NCBI RefSeq assembly: GCF_012927345.1
Contig: NZ_JABBGJ010000047.1
Span: 1 to 64,000, forward strand
DNA: 64,000 nucleotides
From: Paraburkholderia polaris
Lineage (GTDB): Bacteria > Pseudomonadota > Gammaproteobacteria > Burkholderiales > Burkholderiaceae
Direction of reading: 5' to 3'
The notes under the pieces were generated by a model. The model ran no database searches. It was given only the letters and a program-made list of their open reading frames with translations, and was not told where the DNA came from. Positions 26,373 through 35,809 of this stretch are shown piece after piece; position 1 is the stretch's first letter; each line of letters opens with the position of its first letter. Made by a program: the position numbers and the translations under genes.

Positions 26373-27398
26373 CTAGCGGAGCGTCGCCAGATACGCGGAC
26401 AGCGCAGCGGCGTCGTGCGGGTTCAGTGCGAAGCTGGGCATCAGGGCGTCCGGCTTGATCTGTTGCGCATGCTGGATCCAGTCAAGCAGGTGCGCGGGAG
26501 TATTGGTCAAGGTGCCCGCGGCGAGTTGCCGACGCGAGCCGACATGCGTGAGATCCGGGGCGAATACACCAGCGGCATCGCTGCCACGCACCGCGTGGCA
26601 GCCGGCGCAGCGGTCCATGAAAATTTTCTGGCCAGCACGCGCCGACTCGTCAGCGGGCGACACTGCGAGGTGCAGTTGCGCAGCGCGCCATGCAGCGAAG
26701 TCCGCCGCCGTCTGTGCGACGACTTCGAATGCCATGTGCGCATGCTGCGGGCCACAAAACTGGGAGCACTGGCCACGATAGACGCCGGGCGCGTCTGCCT
26801 GGATCCATTGCGTATTGACCTGCCCCGGGATCGTTTGAGTCTTGCCGGCCAGACGCGGCACCCAGAAGGCGTGGATGACGTCGGCGCTCTTGAGGTCGAT
26901 CTTGACCGGCACGCCAACCGGAATATGAATTTCGTTGGCCGTAACAAAGCGCTGCGCCGGATCCGGGTCGTCAGCATAGTCGATCTTCCACCACCAGTCG
27001 TACGCGGTGACCGTGATCGTCAACGCCGGCGCGGGCGATGGCTGTGCGACCGCCTGGAGCGTAACAAGCGTGTAGAAAAGCGACGCCAGCAACGCCACAG
27101 TCGACAGGCCGACTCCAATATAGATCCATGCCATACCGCCGCCCTCCCTGCCCAGCGCACCCGGAGCGGCGGCCGGACGCCGCCGCACGAGCGCGCCGGC
27201 CAACAGGATGGCAATGATGGTGACGACTGCGACACACATTGCAGTCACGCCCCAGCCGAGATGCATCGTCGGCGAAGCAGCGGGGCCTGCGGCGTGCAGG
27301 AAATATTCGAGCGGCACATCGGCGTGCGCAGACGACGGCGACAGAAACGCCGGGACAAGCACAAGATTGAGCGTGCCCGGGATCAGCGCGGGCCGCAC
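26373..27398 (-). CDS. coxB: Oxidase subunit II with fused cytochrome c domain (caa3 type)
   Basis: A 341-residue protein: signal peptide (to about residue 26), two transmembrane helices (48-70 and 92-115), a CuA cupredoxin domain and a C-terminal cytochrome c. CuA ligands are H176, C211, C215, H219 and M222 in C-S-Q-F-C; the usual glutamate of CSEXC is Gln213. The heme site is CAGCH (264-268) with M320 as probable sixth ligand. It takes electrons from cytochrome c and feeds subunit I. The start codon is GTG after GGGGAG, overlapping the GMC remnant by 16 bases. The fused heme means no separate soluble cytochrome is required. Confidence 0.93.
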   Translation of the reverse strand: MRPALIPGTLNLVLVPAFLSPSSAHADVPLEYFLHAAGPAASPTMHLGWGVTAMCVAVVTIIAILLAGALVRRRPAAAPGALGREGGGMAWIYIGVGLSTVALLASLFYTLVTLQAVAQPSPAPALTITVTAYDWWWKIDYADDPDPAQRFVTANEIHIPVGVPVKIDLKSADVIHAFWVPRLAGKTQTIPGQVNTQWIQADAPGVYRGQCSQFCGPQHAHMAFEVVAQTAADFAAWRAAQLHLAVSPADESARAGQKIFMDRCAGCHAVRGSDAAGVFAPDLTHVGSRRQLAAGTLTNTPAHLLDWIQHAQQIKPDALMPSFALNPHDAAALSAYLATLR

Positions 27399-27610
27399 GA
27401 CAACTCCCCACGCGCAGCGAGCGCTTCGATACGATCAGCCGTGCGGCAGGCAATCGCCTGAATCGTCAGTGACGGATTGACTCCACCTACGGTAGGGAAC
27501 ACCGAGCCGTCGCAGATCCACAGATTGGGGATGTCCCAGCAACGGCAGTCTGCGTTGACTACGCTCGTGCGTGAATCGTCGCGCATGCGCACTGTGCTGT
27601 GCTCAGACAT
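27383..27610 (-). pseudogene. C-terminal fragment of a GMC oxidoreductase
   Basis: Only about 75 residues remain. RMRDDSRTSVVNADC, WDIPNLWICDGSVFPTVGG and VNPSLTIQAIACRTADRI match the end of GMC-family flavoenzymes, including the conserved Asn of VNP. The FAD-binding N-terminus and the catalytic histidine are gone. The fragment overlaps the subunit II start by 16 bases, as expected of a former first gene of the oxidase operon. A complete, distantly similar GMC enzyme is at 38957-40534. Confidence 0.88.
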
Positions 27611-28055
27611 CGTTCATCCCCAAGTCAGCGACTGGTCGACTCCGACGCGGACTCTCCGTCGCCGGCAAGTGAAGTGGACAATCTGACAGTCCAATGTACG
27701 TGCTTTTGCCCTCTCAGCATAGGCGATTCCCGACAGGTTTCCGAATGCAAACGAATAAGGCAACCCGGCCCGTCGTCATGCGCCACTATCGGCAATCTAA
27801 CCATTTCAACACCTCCGGCAGCCACACTTCGGGACGCGAGAGACAATATAAACGCAAGAGCCTGAAGTGCCCCAAGGAACGTCTACGGTTACTCCAGTTT
27901 TGTCGAAGTGCAATCCGTGTCAACCGGTAACGTTCGAATGCTTCAGTCGCATTGCGATCTTCACGCTGCCCCTATGTCGGCGCTAAACAGCTTACCCCGG
28001 CCATTACCAGCCGGGGAATGCGCCCGCCCGTGCACGCGTAAAAGCGACGCTTTCC
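27611..28055. other. Intergenic, 445 bp, with a hairpin
   Basis: No gene is supported. The deletion that removed most of the GMC gene ends here. The only structure is the hairpin at 27995-28016, downstream of the Crp/Fnr gene. Confidence 0.4.
27995..28016 (-). terminator. Hairpin, possible terminator of the Crp/Fnr gene
   Basis: A perfect seven-base stem, CCCCGGC / GCCGGGG, with an eight-base loop, 40 bases after the stop of the Crp/Fnr gene on the minus strand. The following bases are only moderately T-rich, so efficiency is uncertain. Confidence 0.4.
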
Positions 28056-28775
28056 TTATAGCGCCGTCTGATCGGGTAACAGCCGGTCGAATTCCCGCTT
28101 CACCACGGCATAGCACTCACATACGCGTTTCTCGAGCCCAGGGCGATCCAGCACCTCGATATGGCCATGGCTGTAGCGAATCAACCCCGCGTCCTGCAAT
28201 TTGAGCGCGGCCTCCGTTACACCGGATCGCCTGACGCCAAGCATGTTAGCGATCAGTTCCTGTGTCATCTCCAGCTTGTTCGAGGGTAGCCGGTCGATGC
28301 TCAGCAATAGCCATCGGCACAATTGCTGGTCGATCGAATGATGCCGGTTGCAGACGGCTGTCTGCGCCATCTGCGTGATGAGTGCCTGGGTATAGCGCAG
28401 CAACAGTCGCTGCACCGGACCTGCCCGATGAAACTCCTCTTTCATGATCCGGGCATCCAGCCTGTACGCCTGCCCTGCACTTTGCACGACCGCCCGACTC
28501 GGCGTCGTTTCACCGCCCATGAAAAGCGCAATGCCGACAAGTCCACCATTGCCCACGATCGCAATTTCTGCCGACGCACCGTCCTCCATCACGTACAGCA
28601 ACGATACGATGCACGTAGTCGGAAAAAAGACGTGACTTTGGCGATCACCGGACTCATATACCACCTTCCCGAGTGGCATATCAACCAGCACCAGATGTGG
28701 GGCCACGCGCGCCCACTCTGGTGCGGGAAGAACTGCGAGAAGATGGTTCCCGATGAGATTCTGTTCATCTTTCAT
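28056..28775 (-). CDS. Crp/Fnr-family transcriptional regulator A
   Basis: A 239-residue regulator. Residues about 10-130 form the cyclic-nucleotide-binding-like beta-roll (VVYESGDRQSHVFFPTTCIVSLLY, GLVGIALFMGG). A dimer helix follows, then a winged helix-turn-helix (MTQELIANMLGVRRSGVTEAALKLQ). No N-terminal cysteine cluster of the Fnr iron-sulfur type is present. The arginine and serine pattern of a cAMP-binding phosphate cassette is not evident, so the ligand is unknown. GGGAGTG precedes the ATG. A close paralogue is at 52436-53155; by eye about three quarters of the residues match. Both are candidates to read the GTACG-N4-CGTAC palindromes. Confidence 0.92.
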   Translation of the reverse strand: MKDEQNLIGNHLLAVLPAPEWARVAPHLVLVDMPLGKVVYESGDRQSHVFFPTTCIVSLLYVMEDGASAEIAIVGNGGLVGIALFMGGETTPSRAVVQSAGQAYRLDARIMKEEFHRAGPVQRLLLRYTQALITQMAQTAVCNRHHSIDQQLCRWLLLSIDRLPSNKLEMTQELIANMLGVRRSGVTEAALKLQDAGLIRYSHGHIEVLDRPGLEKRVCECYAVVKREFDRLLPDQTAL

Positions 28776-29121
28776 ATGTCACTCCCACGGGCACATACCC
28801 AGAAACGACACGGTCTTCGTAGAATCGCGATTCACTATACGAGACGCCACGAGCAGTGGGGTGGACGCTTCAGATTTGCCGCTGCCTTGCAACGTGCTGC
28901 GGCATCCAGTGAACGCCCGGCTCACCTCGTCCTTAAAATTATAGGTCGCGGGCTTCAGTATCCTTGCCGTCCGCTGTCATCTCCGCGAACCGGCAATCGC
29001 GTCAGTAAACCGCTACTTGCGGCACCAGGAAAGTCACAATCGCACTGCGCCTTGTCGACTCGACTGAATTTAGAATCCTTGGCCGCATGCCCTACGGTCA
29101 CATACCAGCCAGCATGCCGCC
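28776..29121. other. Intergenic, 346 bp, nothing recognised
   Basis: Promoter side of Crp/Fnr gene A. No GTACG-type palindrome and no gene-like frame is seen. Confidence 0.35.
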
Positions 29122-29520
29122 CTATTCCACGACGACCGGTAGCCGAAGCGTGAATTCGCTGCCAGCACTAAGAGCCCACACTGTCCCGCCATGCGATTCG
29201 GCAACAGCTTTCACGACCGCAAGGCCAATCCCTAACCCGTCCACGCTGCACGAAATCGTCCGGCTGCGGCGAGCGAAAAGATCGAAAACATACGGCAACA
29301 GCGTGTCCGAAATGCCTTGACCGTTGTCCCTTACAGATACGACGGGATTTTCCCGTCCGCACGAACGGTCACGTTGATACAGCCATTCTCCGGCGTGCAT
29401 TTCACGGTGTTGCGCAGAACATTGCTGAAAGCCTGCATGAGCCGAACGGGGGCGCCTTGAAGACGAAGCGTCCTGTCGGGAGCATGTACGGTAACTGTCT
29501 GGTCGCGTTTGACGGCTGCC
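29122..29520 (-). pseudogene. Histidine kinase ATPase-domain fragment
   Basis: Two frames together encode the HATPase_c domain: an upstream part (APVRLMQAFSNVLRNTVKCTPENG, N-box) and, after a frameshift near 29340, DNGQGISDTLLPYVFDLFAR, DGLGIGLAVVKAVAESHGG and SEFTLRLPVV (G1 and G2 boxes). The dimerisation/phosphoacceptor domain is missing upstream, where the sequence instead switches to a fragment on the opposite strand. Confidence 0.8.
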
Positions 29521-29521
29521 G

Positions 29522-29605
29522 CGGCAGGTCAAGGATCAGATCCTGGCCATGGTTGCGCATGAGTTGCGCGGTCCGCTGACGCCGCTATGGCGGCAATCGC
29601 CGGCG
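29522..29605 (+). pseudogene. Histidine kinase H-box fragment
   Basis: About 25 residues (QVKDQILAMVAHELRGPLTPL) match the HisKA phosphoacceptor region with its His-Glu-Leu-Arg core. It lies head to head with the ATPase-domain fragment on the other strand, as if one part of a kinase gene had been inverted, and runs directly into the sugar-porter remnant. Confidence 0.7.
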
Positions 29606-29612
29606 CGTATGG

Positions 29613-30741
29613 ATGACCTGCGCGATGGCCGCGTTGGCCGACCTGCTGCTCGAGCTGGACATCGGGGTGATCGCCGACGCGTTGCCGTTTATCTCAAAGG
29701 ACTTCCACGTGAGCGACCGCCTGCAGGAGTGGATCGTCAGTTCGATGATGGTCGGCGCAGCAATCGATGCACTGCTGGCCCGCTGGCTGTCATTCCGCTT
29801 CGGACGCGAGTATTCGCTTCTGCTCGCCGCCTCGACCTTCGTTGTCGGCGCGCTGGCGTGCGCGTTTGCGCCTAACCCGACGATCCCGGTCGTTGCGCGT
29901 CTCGTGCTTGGGGTTGCGGTCGGGATCGCAACTTTCACAGGTCCGCTGTACCTGTCGGAGATCGCCGCAGGCAACGTCCGCGGCGCCATGGTATCAACCT
30001 ATCAGTTCATGATCACAGTTGGCATCCTTGCGGCGTTCCTGTCGCACCGGCGTTCTCGGCGAGCGGTGAGTGGCGATGGATGCTCGGCGTCGTTGCCGTG
30101 CCAGCGGGGATTTTTTTCGTGGGCGTGCTGACGCTGCCCGACAGCCAGCGCTGGTTAATGATGAAAGGTCCGCGACGATGAGGCTCGAACAGTGCTCAAA
30201 AGCCTGCGTAACGGGATGACTGTGGTGGATCAGGAGATGCGCGAGATTGCGCAGCAGTTGAAAGTGAAGGAACACGGCTCTGCGCTGCTGCGCAAAAGTC
30301 CCGATTTCCGTCGTTCGCTGACACTCGGTATCATGCTGCAGGTCGTCCAGCAACTCACCGGGATCAGTGTGGAGATGTACTACGCACCAAGAATCTTCGG
30401 CTGGCTGGATATAGCGGTCATCAGGCGCGGATGTGGGGGGGCCGTGATTGTGGGGGCGGTTAATGTGCTGGCGACGTTCGTCGCGATCGGACTGGTCGAC
30501 CGCTGGGGAGGCCGCCCGATTCTGCTGACGGGCTTCACCGTGATGGCGGCGGGGACGGGAACACTCGGCGGTCTGCTTGCGCTCGGCATTTCGCCGTATC
30601 TCCATGCAAATCTACGCGGCACTGAATGCCAGTTTCATCGCCCTCACTTTCTTCTTTGTGCCGGAAACACGCGGTGTTCCGCTCGAACGGAACGAGCAGA
30701 ACCTGATGGCTGGCAAGCGGCTGCGCGAGATTGGGCGTTAA
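29613..30741 (+). pseudogene. Sugar-porter (MFS) remnant, frameshifted with internal deletion
   Basis: Fragments in different frames match a GalP/XylE-like sugar:H+ symporter. Helices 1-5 are at 29613-30045 (LDIGVIADALPFISKDFHVS, then GPLYLSEIAAGNVRGAMVS). The mid-loop and helix 7 are at 30192-30430 (FRRSLTLGIMLQVVQQLTGI). Helices 8-9 follow to about 30600, and the C-terminal PETRGVPLE motif is in a third frame ending at TAA 30741. Helices 10-12 are mostly lost. It cannot encode a working transporter. Confidence 0.85.
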
Positions 30742-30819
30742 GCGCCGACTCAGTCTCGGAACTTTGCATTTCCTGAAAAACTAGATGTCTGCGGTAGCCA
30801 ACCGGAATGGTGACTCGGG

Positions 30820-32167
30820 ATGGAGCGCACGGAAAACAGCGCATCGGTTCAAAACGCGGTACCCGTCACGCTTATGCAGCCTGGCGCTGCACGATTCTGG
30901 CTCGCGGTGCTGCTCACCGGCGTCGGCACCGGAGCAGGCGCCGCCGCATTGACCCGGCTGCTTGAACTCGTGCAGCATCTGCTGTGGCCGGGTCCGGGTG
31001 CCTCCCTGCTGGATGCGGCTGCGCAGGCGGGGGCCTGGCGGCACGTACTGGTGCTGCTAGGTGCGGGTGTCCTAACGGGCATCGGACAGATTGTGCTGGT
31101 GCGGTTGTCCAGCGCAAACGGCATCGACATCACTGAGGCAATCTGGTTTTCCGCCGGACGCTTGCCCGCCATTCGCACGCTCGGGAGCGCTGTCCTATCC
31201 GTCATCGTGGTCGGCATGGGGGTATCGCTCGGGAGAGAAGGCGCCCCCAAGCAGGCAGGCGCGGTGATCGCCAACGCGATTTCAGACACCGGGCATCTGC
31301 CTGACGGACAACGCCGTTTGCTGGTCGCCTGTGGTGCGGGCGCGGGTATGGCGGCAGCCTATGGCGTCCCACTGGGTGGCGCGCTATTCGCCCTCGAAGT
31401 ACTGCGCGGCGCGCTATCGCTAAGAATGGTGCTGCCCGCTTTGCTGACGGCCCTGGTCGCCACCGCCGTCTCCTGGCTGGTGCTGCCCGACGCTCCCACC
31501 TATCTGATTCCCTCCTATCTCAACTCGACGTGCGTAACCGTCTGGGCGCTGGTGGCTGGTCCGATTGCCGGCCTTGTTTCGGTTGTCTATGTCCGCACGA
31601 TCGCTTTCGCAGACCGCCATAAACCGCAAGGCTGGCGTCGGTTAATCGCCCCCCCGTTGACACTCGGCGTGCTCGGGGTCATTTCGATCCAGTTTCCACA
31701 ATTGTTCGGCAATGGTAAGGACATCGCGCAATTGACGTTCGTGGGACAGGTCGCGCCCGCACTCCTGCTGTCGCTCCTGTTTCTGAAGCCGTTGGCAACC
31801 GCCCTCTGCATGGGATGCGGCACACCGGGTGGTCTGTTCACCCCATCTCTGGCTTTAGGGGCGCTGCTGGGCGCCGCATTGGGACACGCGTGGTCATGGC
31901 TGTGGCCCGGTGCGCCGCCGGGGCTGTTCGCCGTAATCGGTTGCGGCCGCGGTGCTCGCGGCCACAACTCAGGGACCGGTGTCAGCCGTGGTATTGATGA
32001 TGGAACTAACGGGTCGTGACCGGTCGTTCATTGTACCGTTGCTTCTTGCTGTGGTGACGGCCACCCTCGTCGCACGTTCAATCGAGCCGCGCTCGATCTA
32101 CGAAGCCAGGCTATCCGAAGACCAGGTTGAGGCGCGGCGCAAAGCGCGCGATCTGTCTCCGGGATGA
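30820..32167 (+). pseudogene. ClC chloride channel (third copy) with a one-base frameshift
   Basis: The frame from 30820 encodes a ClC protein with SLGREGAPKQ (gating E140), YGVPLGGALFALEVL and GCGTPGGLFTPSLALGA. At 31941-31942 an extra T in GGTTGCGGCC shifts the frame. Removing it restores VIGAAAVLAATTQGPVSAVVLMMELTGRD and the natural end at 32167, giving about 448 residues. Everything else is intact, so this is either a very recent mutation or a base-calling error. It differs clearly in sequence from the other two ClC genes, so it is not a recent duplicate. Confidence 0.85.
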
Positions 32168-32203
32168 TGGAGGGATAACGCAACGATGGCGAGTCGGGAC
32201 ACC

Positions 32204-34420
32204 TCAATCGCAACCCGGTTGCCCAGCGAGAGTGGATACGGCATTGACTTCACGTTTCACCAAGTCGCTCCACACGGTCATGTCGCGGCGTGCAACTGCT
32301 GCAGGATTGCCCTTCAGCACGCTAAACTGCGTTTTCTCGTCGACCCGCCAGAAGCGGATATCAAAGGTCTGTTCGCCAAGGCGTAAGTCCCTGACCGTCA
32401 GATCGCCCAGCCATGACGGCAGGTCCGGATCGATGTAGAGCATCTCGTGGGGTGCATCCGGCTGCAAGCCGAGGATCGCTTGTAACAGCGAAAAGACCGC
32501 CCCTGCAGCCCACGCCTGCGGCACGTTAGCGCCTGGATATTGAACGGGGAAATTCGCGTCGTCCCGCTGCAGTCCGGCGTAGAGTTCGGGCAACTGATTC
32601 AATCTGAAAAAACTCGCTGCCTCGCACACGTCGAACGCGATCCGGGCCGCCTCTGCGGAATAGCCATAGCGCTTGAATCCGTGCGCAATAAGGCCATTGT
32701 CGTGTGGCCATACGGCCCCTTTCTGATATGAAAATGGGTTATAGGCCGGGTGACTGGCCGACAGCGTGCGTATGCCCCAACCGCTCCACATGTCCGGTTG
32801 CATGAGCCGCGCCACCACACGCCCGGCGCGTTCGGGCGGCACAATGCCCGACCACAGGCAATGACCCGGATTGGACGCGACACTCAACACCTGCTTCTTC
32901 TCGCCGTCGAGCGCGAAGGCATAGAAGCCGCTGTCTTCGTCCCAGAACGCCTCGTTGAACTGTGTGAATAGCGTAGCGGCTTTCGTCCGCAGCGCCCCTG
33001 CGCGGCCCGGGTCATCGAGCACATCGTAGATCTGCGCCATCCTCAACCACGCGTCGTAGACATAGCCCTGCAATTCGCAGAGTGCCTTCGGCCCGTTGAC
33101 CAAGGTCCCGTCGGGGTACACCAGGGCGTCGCCGGAGTCCTTCCAGCTCTGGTTCTCGAGCCCGGCCGACGAACGCGTGGCGTACTCCTGAAAGCCATCA
33201 CCGTCGCGGTCGCCGTACCTGTCGATCCATTCCAGGCAACGCTCGGCGGTCGGCAGATGACGCCTGAGCAGTTCGCGATCGCCGGTACAGCACCAGGTAT
33301 CGTGTAGTGTGATCAGATAGAGGGGCGTTGCATCAGCTGTTCCGTAGTATGGCGTGTGAGGAATCAGCTTGAGTTTCGCCAGTTCCCCCAGACGGAGTTC
33401 ATGCATGATTTTCCCTGGCTCGGCGTCGCGATAGTCGTCGATCTCGGTCGCCTGCGTAGCACCCAGCGCATCCAGCGTCCCCCGCGCAAAGTCGGAGTAG
33501 ACGAGCGACGTCTGCATCGAGACGACCAGGCTGTCACGTCCGAACAACGCCACGAACCACGGCAGCCCGGCGGCCGCTACAAGTTGTGTCCGGTCAGGAC
33601 GGGTGCCGAGGATCGGCAGGCGCAGCGCAAACATGTCGTCGATCGCCTGCTGAAACAGGTTCCTGAATTCATCGTTGCTGCTCTCAACCTTGAGCACAGC
33701 CTCGCGCCAGGCCGCGAGCCGTTTGCGGTTCTCCGACTGGTCTCCGGCCTGGTTCATACAACTTTCCGGCGCTGGATAACACACTTTACCGTCCAGCAGA
33801 TCGTAGTTGAGGCAGGTGTGCCACGTGGCAGCGGGGGCCAGTTCGACATCGAACGTGATGCGGCCATTCGCATATCCCGCCGGCGCGTCGCCGTTACGGG
33901 CCGTAACCGCCACTTCACGGGAAAAATCGCCGTTACGGTACGCGGTCGTGAGACGCTGGTCTTCGCGGGCCCATTCCGTTGTAATGTTGCCGCGTCGAAC
34001 GAAGTGCCCCGACTTGACCTCGAAAATGTCGGCGAAATCACAGCGCACCGAGATTTCGAAGTTGAAGCGCACTTTTGATGCGCCGTAGTTGGTGAGATCG
34101 ATGTCTTCGTGCACGCCGCCTCCAATATGACGGCTGAGAACAAGCCCAATAGTATGCGATGCGATCGGGCCGGCCTCCGTGACGAGTGCGCGGTTGGCCA
34201 GAAAAATGCGCTCGCCAAAGGAGGTGGTTGCGCCACCGTTGAGCAGATCCCACGGCTCGCCGTTGGCGTAGACGGACCAACTGCTGATCATCCGGGTGTC
34301 ATAGAAGTACAGACCTTTATGGCTCGGCCATTGGATCTGCCCGTCGGGGTCGCTGAGCAGGACCGAGTGCCCTTGGTGAATAGCGAGTTGTGCTGGACCA
34401 ACCCTGATCTCAATTGACAT
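32204..34420 (-). CDS. Amylo-alpha-1,6-glucosidase / glycogen debranching-type glycoside hydrolase
   Basis: A 738-residue cytosolic enzyme with two parts. Residues about 10-200 form the N-terminal domain of bacterial/archaeal debranching enzymes (GHSVLLSDPDGQI, KGLYFYDTRMIS). Residues about 240-690 form an (alpha/alpha)6 barrel with LPWFVALFGRDSLVVSMQ, a probable catalytic acid region (DGDGFQEYATRS, ENQSWKDSGDA) and KGAVWPHDNGLIAHG. It likely trims alpha-glucan branches or sucrose-type substrates during glycogen turnover. ATG at 34420 is chosen because AAGG lies six bases before it; ATG at 34426 is the alternative. A palindrome variant lies 134 bases upstream. The GH15 gene nearby points to shared alpha-glucan metabolism. 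Confidence 0.9.
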   Translation of the reverse strand: MSIEIRVGPAQLAIHQGHSVLLSDPDGQIQWPSHKGLYFYDTRMISSWSVYANGEPWDLLNGGATTSFGERIFLANRALVTEAGPIASHTIGLVLSRHIGGGVHEDIDLTNYGASKVRFNFEISVRCDFADIFEVKSGHFVRRGNITTEWAREDQRLTTAYRNGDFSREVAVTARNGDAPAGYANGRITFDVELAPAATWHTCLNYDLLDGKVCYPAPESCMNQAGDQSENRKRLAAWREAVLKVESSNDEFRNLFQQAIDDMFALRLPILGTRPDRTQLVAAAGLPWFVALFGRDSLVVSMQTSLVYSDFARGTLDALGATQATEIDDYRDAEPGKIMHELRLGELAKLKLIPHTPYYGTADATPLYLITLHDTWCCTGDRELLRRHLPTAERCLEWIDRYGDRDGDGFQEYATRSSAGLENQSWKDSGDALVYPDGTLVNGPKALCELQGYVYDAWLRMAQIYDVLDDPGRAGALRTKAATLFTQFNEAFWDEDSGFYAFALDGEKKQVLSVASNPGHCLWSGIVPPERAGRVVARLMQPDMWSGWGIRTLSASHPAYNPFSYQKGAVWPHDNGLIAHGFKRYGYSAEAARIAFDVCEAASFFRLNQLPELYAGLQRDDANFPVQYPGANVPQAWAAGAVFSLLQAILGLQPDAPHEMLYIDPDLPSWLGDLTVRDLRLGEQTFDIRFWRVDEKTQFSVLKGNPAAVARRDMTVWSDLVKREVNAVSTLAGQPGCD

Positions 34421-34553
34421 GTTCATCCTTGCGCGCTGCTTCCTGGTTCGCCGTGCACGGTTACGTCAGCGCAGTCAACGTGACCGTACGATCCAGTTCC
34501 CTTATCGACCCCGGCACACAGCAGCACGGTGTACGCAATCGGCATGACTGTCT

Positions 34554-34567
34554 GTCCGCTGGCGTAC
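34554..34567. promoter_or_regulatory. Palindrome variant GTCCG-N4-CGTAC
   Basis: GTCCG CTGG CGTAC, one base from the consensus, 134 bases upstream of the debranching-enzyme start (minus strand). Confidence 0.4.
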
Positions 34568-34660
34568 CGGGCCGCAATCTGGCCTGAACGTGCCGAGCCG
34601 TTGGCATCAGCGATTCGGATTCTTCACTCCTGGCGATACCCTCACCTACCGAAGTTCGCT

Positions 34661-34674
34661 GAACGCTAGCGTAC
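34661..34674. promoter_or_regulatory. Palindrome variant GAACG-N4-CGTAC
   Basis: GAACG CTAG CGTAC, one base from the consensus, about 150 bases before the PRC-barrel remnant. Confidence 0.35.
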
Positions 34675-34820
34675 AGCCCTCTCCATGCGGTGTGTGGGAA
34701 GGTTATCTTTCATCCGGCTCGTGAGCCAGGTCCGAATCAGAATTGGCCGTGCAAGTAGCAAGCGTTGTCTTCAGGCGCGTAAATACCACCAGTTACTAGT
34801 CGGCACGGCCAGCGTACGAG

Positions 34821-35366
34821 GTGCGCACGCTCATGACCTCCGCCAACATTCTCGCGCGACGCGGTCAACACCAGGCGTGTGAGTCATCGCTTGCGACGAG
34901 CTGCGCTATCTACAAAGGCTACGCGCCAGATATGGGCAATGGCCATGACCCGAAAATTGAGGTGCAGGATTCGGATTGGCGGGCCCATCAAGTCGCCACC
35001 GCTGAGCCCGTCATCGGCGGCAACAGGTCCTTCCGGTCTGCACAGTTAATCGGCACAAGCGTGGTCAGCCCGCAAAGCGAGGATCTTGGCAGCGTCAGCG
35101 ATATCGTTCTGAGTCCGCAAACAGGCAAGGTTGCTTATCTGGTGATTGGCCGCGGCGGCCTGTTCGAGATCGATGAAAAATATGTCCCGATGCCTTGGGC
35201 AGACTTCCAGGCGAACACAGGCGCCACCATGCTGGTGCTCGACACGACCAAGGGAAAATTGAACGCCGCCCCGGAGGTAAAGGAAGGCAAGTTCTCTTCG
35301 CATGGCGACTTCGCCCAGCAGAGTCAAAAGGTGGATAGCTACTGGAAGGCGCATTTCTTGAATTGA
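34821..35366 (+). pseudogene. PRC-barrel protein lacking its 5' part (paralogue of 16443-17369)
   Basis: The frame matches the C-terminal 180 residues of the exported PRC-barrel protein at 16443: SANILARRGQHQACESSL, FRSAQLIGTSVVSPQSEDLG, VLSPQTGKVAYLVIGRGG, KYVPMPWADFQA. Homology continues a few codons upstream (ARPAYEVRT) but then meets a stop near 34798, and no signal peptide is found. As it stands any product would remain in the cytosol. It converges with the HdeA-like gene, the two stops being two bases apart. Confidence 0.8.
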
Positions 35367-35368
35367 CT

Positions 35369-35809
35369 TCACCGCGCGGCGAAGCCGTCTGAACTGGAAA
35401 ACGCATGGTCACGTTCGCCAGAACGTGCGCCATAGTACGCGGTGCGCGCCTCGACGGGAAAAAGCCGGGCGCCCTGGTGATGATCGTCGTGGTCGACGAC
35501 ATTGAATCGTCCCGACCTGGCCAACTGCTTGATCTTGCCCATAAAGGGTACTTTTGGGGTTTTCTTGCATTCGTCAACGACTAACCCAACAGGGTTCGCG
35601 TTGTCGACAACAAGTTCATCGGTTTCTTTCACGCCAAGCTGGTCGACACCCGCAGCCCAATACACCAACGCGGGTTTGTAGTTGTCATCCAGCGCAACAA
35701 AATCTTCACATTTCATCTTTCCCGGCTGCACTTTCATGGGCGGTTGTGCGAACGCAATCTGTGACAGGCCTAAACCCACCATGAACGCCCTCATCAAAAC
35801 GTTTCTCAT
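35369..35809 (-). CDS. HdeA/HdeB-family acid-stress chaperone-like protein
   Basis: A 146-residue exported protein. The signal peptide is at the N-terminus (MRNVLMRAF, cleavage after AFAQ near residue 22). The HdeA signature follows: KMKCEDFVALDD, KPALVYWAAG and VVDECKK, with two cysteines that should form the family disulfide. HdeA proteins are periplasmic chaperones that unfold in acid and protect clients. The C-terminal 40 residues (DHDDHHQGARLFP onward) are longer than usual and have no counterpart I know; they may reflect a shifted stop where the truncated PRC gene abuts. AGGAAAATGTC precedes the ATG. Confidence 0.8.
   Translation of the reverse strand: MRNVLMRAFMVGLGLSQIAFAQPPMKVQPGKMKCEDFVALDDNYKPALVYWAAGVDQLGVKETDELVVDNANPVGLVVDECKKTPKVPFMGKIKQLARSGRFNVVDHDDHHQGARLFPVEARTAYYGARSGERDHAFSSSDGFAAR

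Larger units (their letters stand above)
34421..34820. other. Intergenic, 400 bp, with two palindrome variants
   Basis: Divergent promoter region between the debranching enzyme and the truncated PRC-barrel gene. It holds one-mismatch palindromes at 34554-34567 and 34661-34674 and several single GTACG or CGTAC half-sites (near 34484 and 34529). Confidence 0.45.

Noticed and set aside
26331..27461. 376-residue plus-strand open frame
   Set aside because: It is antisense to coxB, with no domain.
33356..34078. 240-residue plus-strand open frame
   Set aside because: It is antisense to the debranching-enzyme gene, with no independent support.
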